A stretch of DNA of 39,386 nucleotides, from NCBI GenBank assembly GCA_003221045.1, contig QHUC01000002.1:1-39386 (forward strand), written 5' to 3'. The translations under genes and the position numbers were made by a program. Below the pieces are notes generated by a model. That model had not been told where the DNA came from and made no database searches. It saw only the letters and a list, made by a program, of their open reading frames with translations. Every line of letters starts with the position of its first letter. Positions within the stretch are counted from its first letter, which is position 1. Positions 1 to 8,800 of the stretch are shown here, piece after piece. This stretch comes from Gemmatimonadota bacterium (lineage in GTDB: Bacteria > Gemmatimonadota > Gemmatimonadetes > Gemmatimonadales > GWC2-71-9).

Positions 1-466
1 CGGGACGCGCCAGCAACTGATGCTTGAGACGGATGACTTCGACGAACGCGTCGACGGTTTCCAAATCCGGGAACTCCATCCAACACCAGCGCACGCCGCC
101 GGACATGCGACCATCGCGAATCGCCTGCCGCGACGCGCGCGCCAGCCCGTCGGTGAGCGCGAGCTCCCGCTCTTCCTCTTCCGTGACAATGAACGTACCG
201 GAGAGGCCGGTCTCCATCGGATGGAGGTACCCGAGCTTCCGCCCCCCGACCTCGTACATCCAGACCCATTTCCACGCGGTGCCCATGAACACCACTTGCT
301 CCGTCACATGCCGGAGGGCCCGGATGCCCTCGCGAGCACGCTTGAAGCGCTGCGCGGCGCGCGGTGGCAGGTCCTTGATGGGCGCATCCGACTTCGGGCG
401 CTTGCGCGGGGTCGCGTAGAGATTCGTGGCCCAGTAGCCGGGCGGCTGGTGGTCGATGGGAATCAT
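1..466 (-). CDS. DUF3788-like protein (C-terminus cut by window edge)
   Basis: I read about 155 codons from an ATG at 464-466 on the minus strand with no stop before the window edge, so the 3' end is missing. The protein begins MIPIDHQPPGYWATN. Its central part (VTEQVVFMGTAWKWVWMYEV, then RKLGYLHPMETGLSG) and later VRWCWMEFPDLETVDAF resemble the DUF3788 family, small cytoplasmic proteins of unknown function. It follows the propeller gene on the same strand with only 6 bp between them, so it may be the last visible member of that transcript. No signal peptide or membrane segment is visible. Family assignment is from motif memory and moderate; function is unknown. Confidence 0.6.
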   Translation of the reverse strand, partial: MIPIDHQPPGYWATNLYATPRKRPKSDAPIKDLPPRAAQRFKRAREGIRALRHVTEQVVFMGTAWKWVWMYEVGGRKLGYLHPMETGLSGTFIVTEEEERELALTDGLARASRQAIRDGRMSGGVRWCWMEFPDLETVDAFVEVIRLKHQLLARP

Positions 467-472
467 GCTGGT

Positions 473-3400
473 CTATTGTAAGCCGCCCCTGAGCGAACGG
501 AAGCGCCCGACGAGCGCGTGCACCTGGTCCTCCAAGACCCCGAGCCGGCGCGCCAGCTCCGCTGCGTGCCGCTCGGCCTGCTGCGTGGGCGCCGCATCCG
601 CTCCTTCGACCACGCCATAGAGGTCCACCAGCTGCCCGTTGAGGCGGGTGAGCCCCGCGGCGGCGGGCTCGCCGGTCGGACGCCCGCCCGGCGACGGCCC
701 GCGCTCGAGCTCCGCGGCCCGCCGGTCGAGCGAATCGAGCGCGGCAGCAGGCACCCTCGTGCCGCCCCGCTCCCGCTCGCCTGCGATGTCCCGTCGCAAC
801 CCGCGGACAAGCTCCAGCGCCGCGGAGTCGCGCCGCAGCGCGTCCACGATGCCCGATGCCACCGCCAGCTGACGAGCCAGCGCCCCCGCCCCCGCCCCCG
901 CCCCCGCGGCGAGCGGGATGCGAGGGTCCATGCGCACCGTGAGGGGCCGCGTGTGCACCCGTCCATCCACCGTCAGCCGCACGACGTAAGGCCCGGGAAG
1001 CACCCACGGCCCGCGGGGCTCGCGTGGCGTGTCGTGCCAAATCGCCGCGATCGGATAGTCGTGACGCAGCGCCGGAGGTGGTGGTCCGTGCAGGTCCCAC
1101 ACGAAGCGATGCATCCCGGCGTCCGTCGCCAGACGCTGCGGGCGCCGGATCCACCACGAAGGGATATTGAGACCCGAGTCCGGTGCCTCCGGCGCGTCGT
1201 CGCTCGCGAACCGTCGTACCACGGCGCCCCCCCGATCGAGAATCTCCAGGAGAATCGGCCCTGCCGCCGGGCGCGTGAGATAGTAGTCGAGCACGGCGCC
1301 GTCGGGAGGATTGGGCGCGGCCGGCTCGTCGATCGAAAGGGGCGTGTCCGTATTTTCGTTCCAGCGCACCCGCACGGCTCCCGCCGGGCGATACAGATAC
1401 GCGCCCGTGGCCGCGCCGGCGGCCGCCTCGGGCAGCTCGCGGAGCGGGGCGATGTCGTCCAGGATCCAGAACGACCGGCCGTGCGTGGCCACCACGAGAT
1501 CGCTGTCGTGCACCACCAGGTCGCGCACGGAGGTGACGGGCAGGTTGAGCCGCAGCGATTGCCAACGATCGCCGTCGTCCGGCGAGACGTACACCCCGCG
1601 CTCGGTGCCGGCGTACAAGAGCCCGCGGCGCGCGGGATCCTCCCGCACGGCGTTCACCACCTCGTCGGAGGGGATGCCCGCGACGACTTCCGTCCACGTG
1701 ACTCCGCCGTCCTTCGTGCGATACACGTGCGGTCGGAGGTCATCGAGCCGGAAGCGATTTACGGCGGCGTACGCCACGCGCGTGTCGAAGTGCGAGGCTT
1801 CGAGCAACGAGACCTTGCTCCACGGCGTGAGGCTCGCGGGTGTGACGTTCCTCCACGTCTTCCCGCCGTCGTGGGTCACGTGAATCAGCCCGTCGTCGGT
1901 CCCGATCCAAATGAGACCGGCCTTCCGAGCGGACGGCGCGATCGTGTAGATCACGCCCCGATGCTTGCCCTGCTCGGGGTCGAGCGCGGCGAACGCGCCC
2001 AGAGTCGTGGGCACGTCATACGTCGCGCGTGTCAGGTCCGGACTGACGGTTTCCCAGCTCCGCCCGCCCGTGGTCGTCCGAAACAGCACGTTCGCGCCGA
2101 AGTACAGGATGCGCGGATCGACTGGAGAGAAGAGCAGCGGCATGGTCCGTACCCAGCGGTACTTGCCCACCCGCACCGGCTCGGGTGACACGTCCTGCAC
2201 TTCGCCGGTGTTCCAGTCGAAGCGGGTGACGCGACCACCGTACACCACGTTGGGGTGGAGCGGGTCGGGCGCGATGTACCCGTACTCCTCCACGCCGACC
2301 GGATGCCATTCCCGGACCGTGATTTGGCCGTCGTTGCCGCGGGTCACGATCCCCGCCGACCCACTCTCCTGCTGCCCCCCGTATACCCAATAGGGGTAGC
2401 GTCCATCGGTTACGACGTGATAGAACTGCGCCGTGGGCTGGTTAAACCACGAGCTCCAGGTCTCACCCCCGTTCACGGTCACGACGGCGCCCTGGTCGCC
2501 GGCGAGCAGGATGATCTTGGGGTCGCGTGGATCGATCCAGAATCGATGATAGTCGTCGCCCCCGGGAGCGCCGCGCAGCGCCGTGAACGTCGCTCCGCCG
2601 TCGGTGGACTTCCAGGCGACGATGTTCGCGACGTACACGACGTCGGGGTTCTGGGGATCGACCTTCACCTCATTGAAGTCGCCGTCCCGCCCCCACAGAC
2701 GCTCGTCCGCGTTCATGAGGCGCCAGCGCTCGCCGGAGTCGTCCGACCGGTACAGCCCCCCACCCTTCGTTGCGCCCACGACCGCATACATGCGCGCGGG
2801 AGCGCTGGTGGCCACGGCGAGGCCGATGCGACCGAGTCCATCGGCCGCTCCGGGGAGCCCCGCGGTGACCGGTCGCCACGTGGTGCCGCCATCGACCGAC
2901 TTGTAGAGCCCGTTGTTCGCCGGCAGGGTCCACGAGCTTCCGATCTCCCACGGCGCCTGCCGCGCCGCCCACAGCGCGGCGAACACCGTTTCGGGATTGG
3001 CCGGGTCGACCGCGACGTCCACCGCGCCGGTGTTCTCGTCCTTGTACAGGACCTTCTGCCACGTCTCGCCGCCGTTCGTCGAGCGAAACAGGCCCCGCTC
3101 TTCGTTCGGGCCATACGGGTGTCCGAGCACCGCGGCGAACACGCGGCGCGGATCGCGCGGGTCGACGAGGAGCGCGGGAATCTGCTGACTGTCCCGCAGG
3201 CCCCGATGGCTCCAGGTGGCGCCGCCGTCGGTGGACCTGTAGACCCCGTCCCCGACGGACAGATCGGGCCGCTGCAGCCCCTCGCCGGTCCCGACGTACA
3301 ACGTCTGTGGATCGGACGGCGCCACGGCGATCGCGCCGATCGAGCCCGTGGCCTGGCCGTCGAAGATCGGGCTCCAGGTACGACCGTAATCCCCGCTGCG

Positions 3401-3613
3401 CCACACGCCGCCGTTGTTCACGCCGATATACAGGACGTCCGGAGACCCCGGCCCTCCAACCGCCGCCACCGTGCGGCCACCGCGAAACGGGCCGATCATG
3501 CGCCAGCGTAACGCCGAGTAGAGGGCCGGGTCGTACTGCTGAGCGCGGGTCGAGACGGGCCCGAGGCCCGCGAGGATGACGACGAACAGGGACGCACGAG
3601 GCAGGTGAGGCAC
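473..3613 (-). CDS. Secreted VPS10/sortilin-type BNR (Asp-box) beta-propeller protein
   Basis: The protein has about 1046 residues: a signal peptide (ASLFVVILAGLGPVSTRAQQ), then a long propeller. Asp-box motifs recur: SGDYGRTW, STDGGATW, STNGGETW, SVDGGTTW, SDDSGERW, TVNGGETW, TTTGGRSW, THDGGKTW, TKDGGVTW, SPDDGDRW. A C-terminal region after about residue 720 (NIPSWWIRRPQ, MHRFVWDLHGP) is typical of the large 'glycosyl hydrolase / VPS10' proteins abundant in Gemmatimonadota, Acidobacteriota and Bacteroidota. Despite database names, catalytic activity is not established for this family. A TTG at 3619 opens the frame, but AAGGAGGG at 3620-3627 lies 7 nt before a GTG at 3613, so I chose the GTG. 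The protein is probably periplasmic or secreted. An AGAGAGAGA stretch near residue 900 is encoded by a hexamer repeat. Confidence 0.85.
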   Translation of the reverse strand: MPHLPRASLFVVILAGLGPVSTRAQQYDPALYSALRWRMIGPFRGGRTVAAVGGPGSPDVLYIGVNNGGVWRSGDYGRTWSPIFDGQATGSIGAIAVAPSDPQTLYVGTGEGLQRPDLSVGDGVYRSTDGGATWSHRGLRDSQQIPALLVDPRDPRRVFAAVLGHPYGPNEERGLFRSTNGGETWQKVLYKDENTGAVDVAVDPANPETVFAALWAARQAPWEIGSSWTLPANNGLYKSVDGGTTWRPVTAGLPGAADGLGRIGLAVATSAPARMYAVVGATKGGGLYRSDDSGERWRLMNADERLWGRDGDFNEVKVDPQNPDVVYVANIVAWKSTDGGATFTALRGAPGGDDYHRFWIDPRDPKIILLAGDQGAVVTVNGGETWSSWFNQPTAQFYHVVTDGRYPYWVYGGQQESGSAGIVTRGNDGQITVREWHPVGVEEYGYIAPDPLHPNVVYGGRVTRFDWNTGEVQDVSPEPVRVGKYRWVRTMPLLFSPVDPRILYFGANVLFRTTTGGRSWETVSPDLTRATYDVPTTLGAFAALDPEQGKHRGVIYTIAPSARKAGLIWIGTDDGLIHVTHDGGKTWRNVTPASLTPWSKVSLLEASHFDTRVAYAAVNRFRLDDLRPHVYRTKDGGVTWTEVVAGIPSDEVVNAVREDPARRGLLYAGTERGVYVSPDDGDRWQSLRLNLPVTSVRDLVVHDSDLVVATHGRSFWILDDIAPLRELPEAAAGAATGAYLYRPAGAVRVRWNENTDTPLSIDEPAAPNPPDGAVLDYYLTRPAAGPILLEILDRGGAVVRRFASDDAPEAPDSGLNIPSWWIRRPQRLATDAGMHRFVWDLHGPPPPALRHDYPIAAIWHDTPREPRGPWVLPGPYVVRLTVDGRVHTRPLTVRMDPRIPLAAGAGAGAGALARQLAVASGIVDALRRDSAALELVRGLRRDIAGERERGGTRVPAAALDSLDRRAAELERGPSPGGRPTGEPAAAGLTRLNGQLVDLYGVVEGADAAPTQQAERHAAELARRLGVLEDQVHALVGRFRSLRGGLQ
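883..906. repeat. (CCCCCG)x4 hexamer repeat inside the propeller gene
   Basis: Four perfect CCCCCG units run in tandem. On the coding (minus) strand they read as four G5 runs separated by single C residues, a strong G-quadruplex pattern, and encode alternating Ala-Gly. The repeat is in frame, so gain or loss of units would change the protein by two residues each without breaking it. Confidence 0.85.
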
Positions 3614-3628
3614 GCTCAACCCTCCTTG

Positions 3629-4756
3629 TCAGAATGGATGGGCGGCGGCGCGGAAGCGCGCCCCGTCCAGCAATCGGGCGATCGACACGCCCGGGACCGG
3701 CATGCGACCGTCACGGCTCATCGTCAACTTGATGACGTCCACATCGCGTCCGAACCAGCGGGTACTCGGTTCCAGGTCCGGTGGAAACGCGCAGCCCGGC
3801 AGCGTGGCGATCGCGATGCCGGCCTGGGATCCGATTCCCGACTCGGGCATGGTGCCAGCCCACACGCGGGCGCCGCACTCCCCGGCGGTCCGATAGATCC
3901 GGCACGCCTCGGTGAGCCCTCCGACGCGATGCACTTTGATGTTCCACACCATCGGGCCGCCGAGCGCCACGATCTGGCGCGCCGTGCCGGCGTCGCGCAG
4001 CGTCTCATCGAGGCACAGCGGCGTCCGGAGCGTTTGCGCGAGGCGGGCGTGGCCCACGAGCTCCTCCGGCGCAAGCGGCTGCTCGATGTAGAGCAGGCCC
4101 GCGTCGTCCAAAGCCCGCAGCGCCCGCTCGTGCTCCGGCCACACGTAGGCGCCGTTGGCGTCCACGGTGAGGGGAAGGTCGCTCCCGGCCATGCCGAGGC
4201 GGGCGGCCCGCACGGCCACCTCGTCCCAGCCGGGGGCGACCTTGATCTTCACACGCCGGTAGCCGTGCTGCAGGGCCTCGTAGACGCGTCGCGTGAGCGT
4301 CTCGGTCTGGCGGTCCTCGGGAATCCCGACCGCCACTCCGCAGGGGAAGCTCGCGCCCGGCGCAACGCCGAGCCGCTCGGCCACGATCTGCGCGAGCCCC
4401 GTACCCCGCCGGTGTGCCTCCAGATCCCATGCCGCGGTCTCGACGCCCGCCCGCGCGAACGGATTCCCACGCACGTGCTCGCGGAGCGCGGCATCCACCG
4501 CCTCCGGGGCGTCGAACTCGCGACCGGCGACGCGGGGCACGAGGACGCGCGGGATGAGATCGCGCGCGCTTCCGAGTGTCTCCTCGGAGTAGAACGGCAG
4601 CTCGTCGGGCGCCGCCTCGCCGTACCCAACGTGCCCCTGATCGTCGCGCAGCACCACGATCACCGATCGCCGTGCATCGATGCGTCCGCCCGAGATGATG
4701 AAGGGCTCGGCGAAAGGAAGCTCGAGGCTGTAGAGCTCAACCCGCGCGATGCGCAT
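3629..4756 (-). CDS. Enolase-superfamily enzyme: o-succinylbenzoate synthase / dipeptide epimerase type
   Basis: The protein has about 375 residues and starts at ATG 4754-4756 (MRIARVELYSLELPF), which aligns with the family; the frame opens 17 codons earlier inside the upstream gene. N-terminal cap: FAEPFIISGG and VGYGEAAPDELPFYSEET. Barrel residues: KIK as the catalytic K-x-K motif, VDANGAY and IEQPL for metal-binding Asp and Glu, CLDET, WNIKV for the second Lys strand, and GTMPESGIG. This pattern fits MenC/N-acylamino-acid racemase enzymes, which either dehydrate SHCHC to o-succinylbenzoate in menaquinone synthesis or racemise N-acyl amino acids. No other men gene is present, and the neighbours are amino-acid-type catabolic enzymes, so racemase/epimerase activity is at least as likely (inference). 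The start overlaps the previous gene's stop by 20 bp. Confidence 0.85.
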   Translation of the reverse strand: MRIARVELYSLELPFAEPFIISGGRIDARRSVIVVLRDDQGHVGYGEAAPDELPFYSEETLGSARDLIPRVLVPRVAGREFDAPEAVDAALREHVRGNPFARAGVETAAWDLEAHRRGTGLAQIVAERLGVAPGASFPCGVAVGIPEDRQTETLTRRVYEALQHGYRRVKIKVAPGWDEVAVRAARLGMAGSDLPLTVDANGAYVWPEHERALRALDDAGLLYIEQPLAPEELVGHARLAQTLRTPLCLDETLRDAGTARQIVALGGPMVWNIKVHRVGGLTEACRIYRTAGECGARVWAGTMPESGIGSQAGIAIATLPGCAFPPDLEPSTRWFGRDVDVIKLTMSRDGRMPVPGVSIARLLDGARFRAAAHPF

Positions 4757-5945
4757 GGCGTGCCACGTCAAGGAAGTGAAGCTCGCCGTCCCGCCGCTCG
4801 ACCTCACCGCGCGACTCGAGCTCCAAGAGCCCTGCGATCAACCCGTCCTGCGGATGAAAGACCAGCGTGTGCAGCACGCGCGCCGTGCGGGAGCCGTGTG
4901 TCGCGGCGTACTCGGAAAGGGGGAGCTGAAAGAACGTGTGGAGCTGGACGCTTTCGCAGCCGCGCCGCGCGTATTCGAGAATCATCCGGCCGGACGAGAT
5001 GTTGCCCGTGCCGACGAGCGGGTGGTCGAGGGCGGTGAAGGATGGTGGAGGACGGTGCAGGTCCAGTACCCGCAGATTCCGGTTGCTCAAGTCCCAGCCT
5101 CCATAGGCCACGCCCAGCTCCGGGTCGAACAGGCGGTTGAAGCAAACCAGCGACTCGGCATCGCGCGTCGCGTGCATCATTTCCACCTGGAAGTCATCAT
5201 CGAACCGCGCGTTCAGGAGCTTGACGGCGATGCGCACGGGCACGGGTGATGCGCGGCGAATGTGGCGCGGCACCTCCTTGAGCCAGCGCAGGATCGGCGC
5301 CCGATCGTCCGCGAGCGGGTCGCCCGCGAGGGTAGGCGAAAAATCCTTCTCCACCAGCAGCGGCGGCTCGCCCCACGCCGCAGCGAGCGCCGCGGTGGTA
5401 TGGCGATACTCGGCCTCGCGGAAGGGTTCGCCGAGTCGTGGCAAATGAAACTTGACCGACGGCACGACGAGCAGCCGGCCTGCACGCGTCAGGTCCCGCC
5501 CGGCCCGCACCAGCGTCAGATAATCGGACAGGGAGCGATCCCAGCCGCGCCCCTTCCAGGTGACGGTCCAGCCGGGCCGGCCGTCACTCGCCGCGCGGCG
5601 CTCCACCGCCATCCTGGTCTCGTGGATCGCCCACGCCGCCATTGCCTGCGCGCCGGTCTCGTCCTCGGCGATGAGCGTCTTGAGCACGGCGAACGCGAGC
5701 CCTGCTCGGGCGTCCTCCTCGAGCTGCCCCTCGTTGAGGGAGAGCTGTCCGGAGCCTTTCCCGACGGGATGGGGGAGCACCGCTCCGAGGTAGCGGCCGG
5801 TGAGGTCGACTCGATACGTGGAGCGCACGAGGGCCGCGAAGTCGTGCGGCCATTCCCGCCGGAACCGCTCGAAATCCCGCTCGAGCGCGCCGGCTATCCT
5901 ACCGGGCAAAGCGCGAGAGCTGGAAGTCGGGGTCCGGCGCCCCAC
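4737..5945 (-). CDS. Divergent dihydroorotate-dehydrogenase-like TIM-barrel protein
   Basis: About 402 residues. The middle and end look like an FMN-binding DHODH-type barrel: LLVVPSVKFHLPRLG, LLVEKDFSPTLAGD, VRIAVKLLNARFDDD, LVCFNRLFDPELGV, then TGNISSGRMILEYARRGCES followed by VQLHTFFQLP. The last block corresponds to the phosphate-binding 'gly-rich strand then Gly-Ala' region of dihydroorotate dehydrogenases but is strongly altered. The first about 190 residues (LSLNEGQLEEDARAGLAFAV, TVTWKGRGWDRSLSDYLTLV) also fit the barrel's start. The start is uncertain: GTG 5945 gives 47 bp overlap with the upstream oxidase, and a TTG at 5909 is an alternative. A role in pyrimidine synthesis is unlikely given the context; a flavin-dependent oxidoreduction of a ring compound is possible but unproven. 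Confidence 0.6.
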   Translation of the reverse strand: MGRRTPTSSSRALPGRIAGALERDFERFRREWPHDFAALVRSTYRVDLTGRYLGAVLPHPVGKGSGQLSLNEGQLEEDARAGLAFAVLKTLIAEDETGAQAMAAWAIHETRMAVERRAASDGRPGWTVTWKGRGWDRSLSDYLTLVRAGRDLTRAGRLLVVPSVKFHLPRLGEPFREAEYRHTTAALAAAWGEPPLLVEKDFSPTLAGDPLADDRAPILRWLKEVPRHIRRASPVPVRIAVKLLNARFDDDFQVEMMHATRDAESLVCFNRLFDPELGVAYGGWDLSNRNLRVLDLHRPPPSFTALDHPLVGTGNISSGRMILEYARRGCESVQLHTFFQLPLSEYAATHGSRTARVLHTLVFHPQDGLIAGLLELESRGEVERRDGELHFLDVARHAHRAG

Positions 5946-7125
5946 CCGTCAGCACGAGGTTGGCCACGAGCTCGCCGACTGCGGGCCCGTGCTTGAACCC
6001 GTGCCCCGAGCCTCCGCCGACGAGCCACGCGTTCCCGGCCGCCGGATGGCGGTCGATGATGAAGTGCTCGTCCGGCGAATTTTCGTACTGACACACGCGC
6101 GCCTCGAGGAGCGGGGCGTCCTTGAGCGCGGGGAAGCGGTACGCAAGGTATTCGCGCGCCAAGCGCAGGGCGTCGGGCGTGGGCAGGCGCTCGCCGCTCG
6201 TCGGATCGAACGGGGGACCGCGCGTGTCGTCCGCGACCTTGAAGCCGCGCCACTCGTTACCGGGAATCCCGTACACGAAGCGCGTACCGTGGTCCGCCCA
6301 CACGGGCAAGGCTTCCTCGGTGAAGCGCCGGTCACCGGGCGGGGTCCCGAAGAAGAACACTTCCTGTCGCGTGGCCCGCACGCGGTCACCGATCACGTCC
6401 GGAAACAGCCTGCCCAACCATGGACCGCAGGCGAAGACGAATCGGTCCGCCGCGAGCCTCGTCCCATCGGAGAGCATGACGCCGGGAAGCTCGCCACTCC
6501 GTAGCGGGAGGGGCTCCGCTGCCAGCTGGCGATAATCACCGCCCTCGGCGAGGAATCCCTCGAGCACACTCGCGCAGGCGCGACGCGCGGTGAGGTATCC
6601 GCCCTGGCGCTCGAAGATGGCCCAGCGCACGCGAGCGCAGTTGATCTGCGGGTAGCGCTTCGCGGTGTCCCGCTCGGAGAGCTCCTCGAACTGGATGCCG
6701 ACCTCCTTGAGAAGCGGGAGGGCCGCTCGCTCGTACTGGTCGTCCCCTTCGACCAGCCAGAGCACGCCGATGCCGTGGTACAGCTTGCGGGCCCACCGCC
6801 GCTCGTGCTCCTGCCACAGCGAGAGTGCGCGGGCGGCGAGTCGCGTGTACACGACGCGGGGACCGTAGGTCGCGCGGATGACGCGTGTTTCGCCGCCCGA
6901 GCTCGAGCGCGAATTGCCGGGCCCCCATGCATCGAGCAGCGTGACGCGGGCGCCACGACGCAGCAGCTGGAGCGCGGTCCACCCGCCGAAGGCGCCGGCC
7001 CCCACGACCACGACATGCGGTTGTTTGTTCATCGGCACCCAGACCTTCCGCAGGGAAGACGCCGCGAACGCCGCGCCCAGCGCCGTGCAGCGTTCGAGGA
7101 ACGACCGCCGCGGGATGCACGTCAC
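5899..7125 (-). CDS. FAD-dependent amine oxidase, monomeric sarcosine oxidase/DadA type, with TAT-like leader
   Basis: 408 residues from a GTG that overlaps the upstream stop (GTGA, 7122-7125). The leader IPRRSFLERCTALGAAFAAS has a twin-arginine pattern. Dinucleotide-binding motif VVVVGAGAFGG begins near residue 38. The C-terminal half has VCQYENSPDEHFIIDRHP, where the Cys sits at the covalent-flavin position of monomeric sarcosine oxidases, and GGGSGHGFKHGP with the family's Lys. The family oxidises secondary or N-methyl amino acids, making H2O2. If ATG 7032 (MNKQPHVV) were used, the enzyme would be cytosolic. Substrate is unknown; lying between a DapA-like enzyme and an epimerase-like enzyme, a D-amino or imino acid is a reasonable guess. 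Confidence 0.85.
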   Translation of the reverse strand: MTCIPRRSFLERCTALGAAFAASSLRKVWVPMNKQPHVVVVGAGAFGGWTALQLLRRGARVTLLDAWGPGNSRSSSGGETRVIRATYGPRVVYTRLAARALSLWQEHERRWARKLYHGIGVLWLVEGDDQYERAALPLLKEVGIQFEELSERDTAKRYPQINCARVRWAIFERQGGYLTARRACASVLEGFLAEGGDYRQLAAEPLPLRSGELPGVMLSDGTRLAADRFVFACGPWLGRLFPDVIGDRVRATRQEVFFFGTPPGDRRFTEEALPVWADHGTRFVYGIPGNEWRGFKVADDTRGPPFDPTSGERLPTPDALRLAREYLAYRFPALKDAPLLEARVCQYENSPDEHFIIDRHPAAGNAWLVGGGSGHGFKHGPAVGELVANLVLTGGAPDPDFQLSRFAR

Positions 7126-8030
7126 GGGAGGGTGACACGGGTCCCGCGCGCGTCCCGCACCGCGCGGCGGACCGAGTCCCGCTCCTCCGCGGGCAGGCTC
7201 GGTCCCCAGGGATCGTCGCACGCGTCGTCCGGAATCACGCCCTCGGCCGCGAGCGCCCACAGCATGCGGCGCACGTAGCCCTCCATCGGCGGAACGAAGG
7301 TGGCGCCGGCGAACCGATCACACAAGCCGGCGAGCTTCACGAACTTGGCGAAGTCGCCCGTGCGGAACGACTCGATCAAGCCGAGCTGGATGTTCGTGAG
7401 GGCCGCGCCCAAGCCGATCAGCGCCGCGCGGGCGCCCATCGTGAAGGAATAGCCGAGGAAGCGGTCCTCGCCGGTGATCAGCAGCTTCTCGGGGTGATCG
7501 CGCATCAGGCCGGCGATCCGCTGGAACGTCAAGACGGAATCGAGCGTGGCGACCTTGATGCCGATCACGTTGGGAAGGGAGAGGAGGGCGTGCAGGGTCT
7601 GATTGTCGTACGCCACGCCACCCGCCCCGGCATAGAGATAGAAGGCGATCACCGGCAGCTCACGACTGAGGGCGTCATGGAATCCTACGGGATCGTCCGC
7701 GCGCGGGAAGGCGAGCAGCGCGTCGGCGCCGCCGGCCTTCGCCTCCTGCGCCATCTCGAGGCTCGAGGCGCCCGCCACGATGGTGCTCATCGGCAGCGCC
7801 GCGCGCCACGTGGAGAGCACGAGGTGCCGTTGCTCCGGGGAGAGGTGCGGCCCGCGCCCCGTGTGCGCCGATACGGCGACCCCCGCGACCTGGTGCTCCG
7901 CCATCCAGCTAGCGTAGGCACGCAGGGCATCCCGGGCCAGCTCGTGACCGCGAAAGGGGACGGGGACGGCGGGAATGAGACCCCATTCGAGACGATGTCC
8001 CAGCTGGGGGGGAGTGGGGGTCAGCGTCAC
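7122..8030 (-). CDS. Dihydrodipicolinate synthase/N-acetylneuraminate lyase (DapA) family protein
   Basis: 302 residues from a GTG at 8028-8030 that overlaps the upstream stop as GTGA; the longer open frame upstream is a shadow of the neighbouring gene. Class I aldolase features are visible: AVSAHTGRGPHLSPEQR replaces the usual GTTGE...LS.eE loop, FYLYAG supplies the catalytic Tyr, and NVIGIKVAT supplies the Schiff-base Lys, followed by TGEDRFL. The length matches the family's usual 290-310. The GTTGE loop is changed (HTGRG), so lysine-pathway DapA activity is doubtful; a catabolic lyase or dehydratase acting on a 2-keto acid is more likely. It is the third gene of the coupled run beginning at 9612. 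Confidence 0.85.
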   Translation of the reverse strand: MTLTPTPPQLGHRLEWGLIPAVPVPFRGHELARDALRAYASWMAEHQVAGVAVSAHTGRGPHLSPEQRHLVLSTWRAALPMSTIVAGASSLEMAQEAKAGGADALLAFPRADDPVGFHDALSRELPVIAFYLYAGAGGVAYDNQTLHALLSLPNVIGIKVATLDSVLTFQRIAGLMRDHPEKLLITGEDRFLGYSFTMGARAALIGLGAALTNIQLGLIESFRTGDFAKFVKLAGLCDRFAGATFVPPMEGYVRRMLWALAAEGVIPDDACDDPWGPSLPAEERDSVRRAVRDARGTRVTLP

Positions 8031-8800
8031 GCGGCGAGTCCTTGCGCGAGGTTGCCCGACTCGATGGCGGCACGCTGGTCGGGAGGAAGCTCGAGGAGAT
8101 CGAGTTTTGCGACGCTGCTCTCGGGAATCCGGAGCGGCTGGCCGGTCCCGAAGACGAAGCGATCGACGCCGATGGTGCCAAGCAGGGTCTCGAGCTGATC
8201 CTCGGGAGGGCCCCAGATCCAGCTCACGTCCCACCAGAGTCGCGCCGCTTCTTCCGGCGTGGACCCGAAGTGCACCTCCTCGACGAAGCCGCGGTCCGCG
8301 TGCGTAATCACGAGACGGACGTCCTCGTCGCTACGAATCAGCGCGCGGACGGCCGCCGCCGCCAACTCGGGGACGCGATCGTTGACGTGACGTTGCCGCC
8401 CGTCCTCGAGACGCACGGCCACGACCAGCGGGCGTCTCGCGGCACCGCATGCCGCCGCGAGCACCCGCATCTCCGGTCCCGCGGCGTCGATCCCGTAGTA
8501 GAGCGGATCGCAGCGCACCGCGGGGGCGCCGCGATCCGCCGCTTCCCCGAGCACGCGCTCCCAACCGGCCAGGCCCGGATGGACGGCGGGCACGGGCCTG
8601 AGCTGCGGACTGGACGCCGTCGCCTGGAACAGCCAGACGTTGCCCGCCATCGGATCGCGCCAGAACACGCTGGGGAGGTGGCTCACCCACGCCACATCGA
8701 TCCCCGTGCGCTCCATGGCGTGCAGCAGCCCCTCGACCGACGCGCCGGGCACCCGCCGGTAGGGGTACGCCCCGACGAACGCGTTGACGTCGACGCGCAT
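8027..8800 (-). CDS. Amidohydrolase-like (PF04909-type) protein with lost metal ligands
   Basis: 257 residues. ATG at 8798-8800 shares one base with the upstream stop (TGATG). The fold signature resembles the neighbouring amidohydrolase: MRVDVNAFVGAYPYRRVPG at the N-terminus, LVITHADRGFVEEVHFGS in the middle and RFVFGTGQPLRIPES near the end. The HxH of strand 1 is replaced by NAF, and the strand-8 Asp of the usual FGTD is Gly (FGTG). A classic metal-dependent hydrolase mechanism is therefore unlikely; it may be a non-catalytic partner of the adjacent intact paralogue or use another chemistry (inference). Family resemblance is seen directly; function is unknown. Confidence 0.75.
   Translation of the reverse strand: MRVDVNAFVGAYPYRRVPGASVEGLLHAMERTGIDVAWVSHLPSVFWRDPMAGNVWLFQATASSPQLRPVPAVHPGLAGWERVLGEAADRGAPAVRCDPLYYGIDAAGPEMRVLAAACGAARRPLVVAVRLEDGRQRHVNDRVPELAAAAVRALIRSDEDVRLVITHADRGFVEEVHFGSTPEEAARLWWDVSWIWGPPEDQLETLLGTIGVDRFVFGTGQPLRIPESSVAKLDLLELPPDQRAAIESGNLAQGLAA

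Noticed and set aside
518-2188. Long plus-strand open frame opposite the propeller gene
   Set aside because: Its translation is low-complexity Arg/Pro-rich sequence with no motif, and the opposite strand carries clear Asp-box repeats; high GC makes antisense frames stay open.
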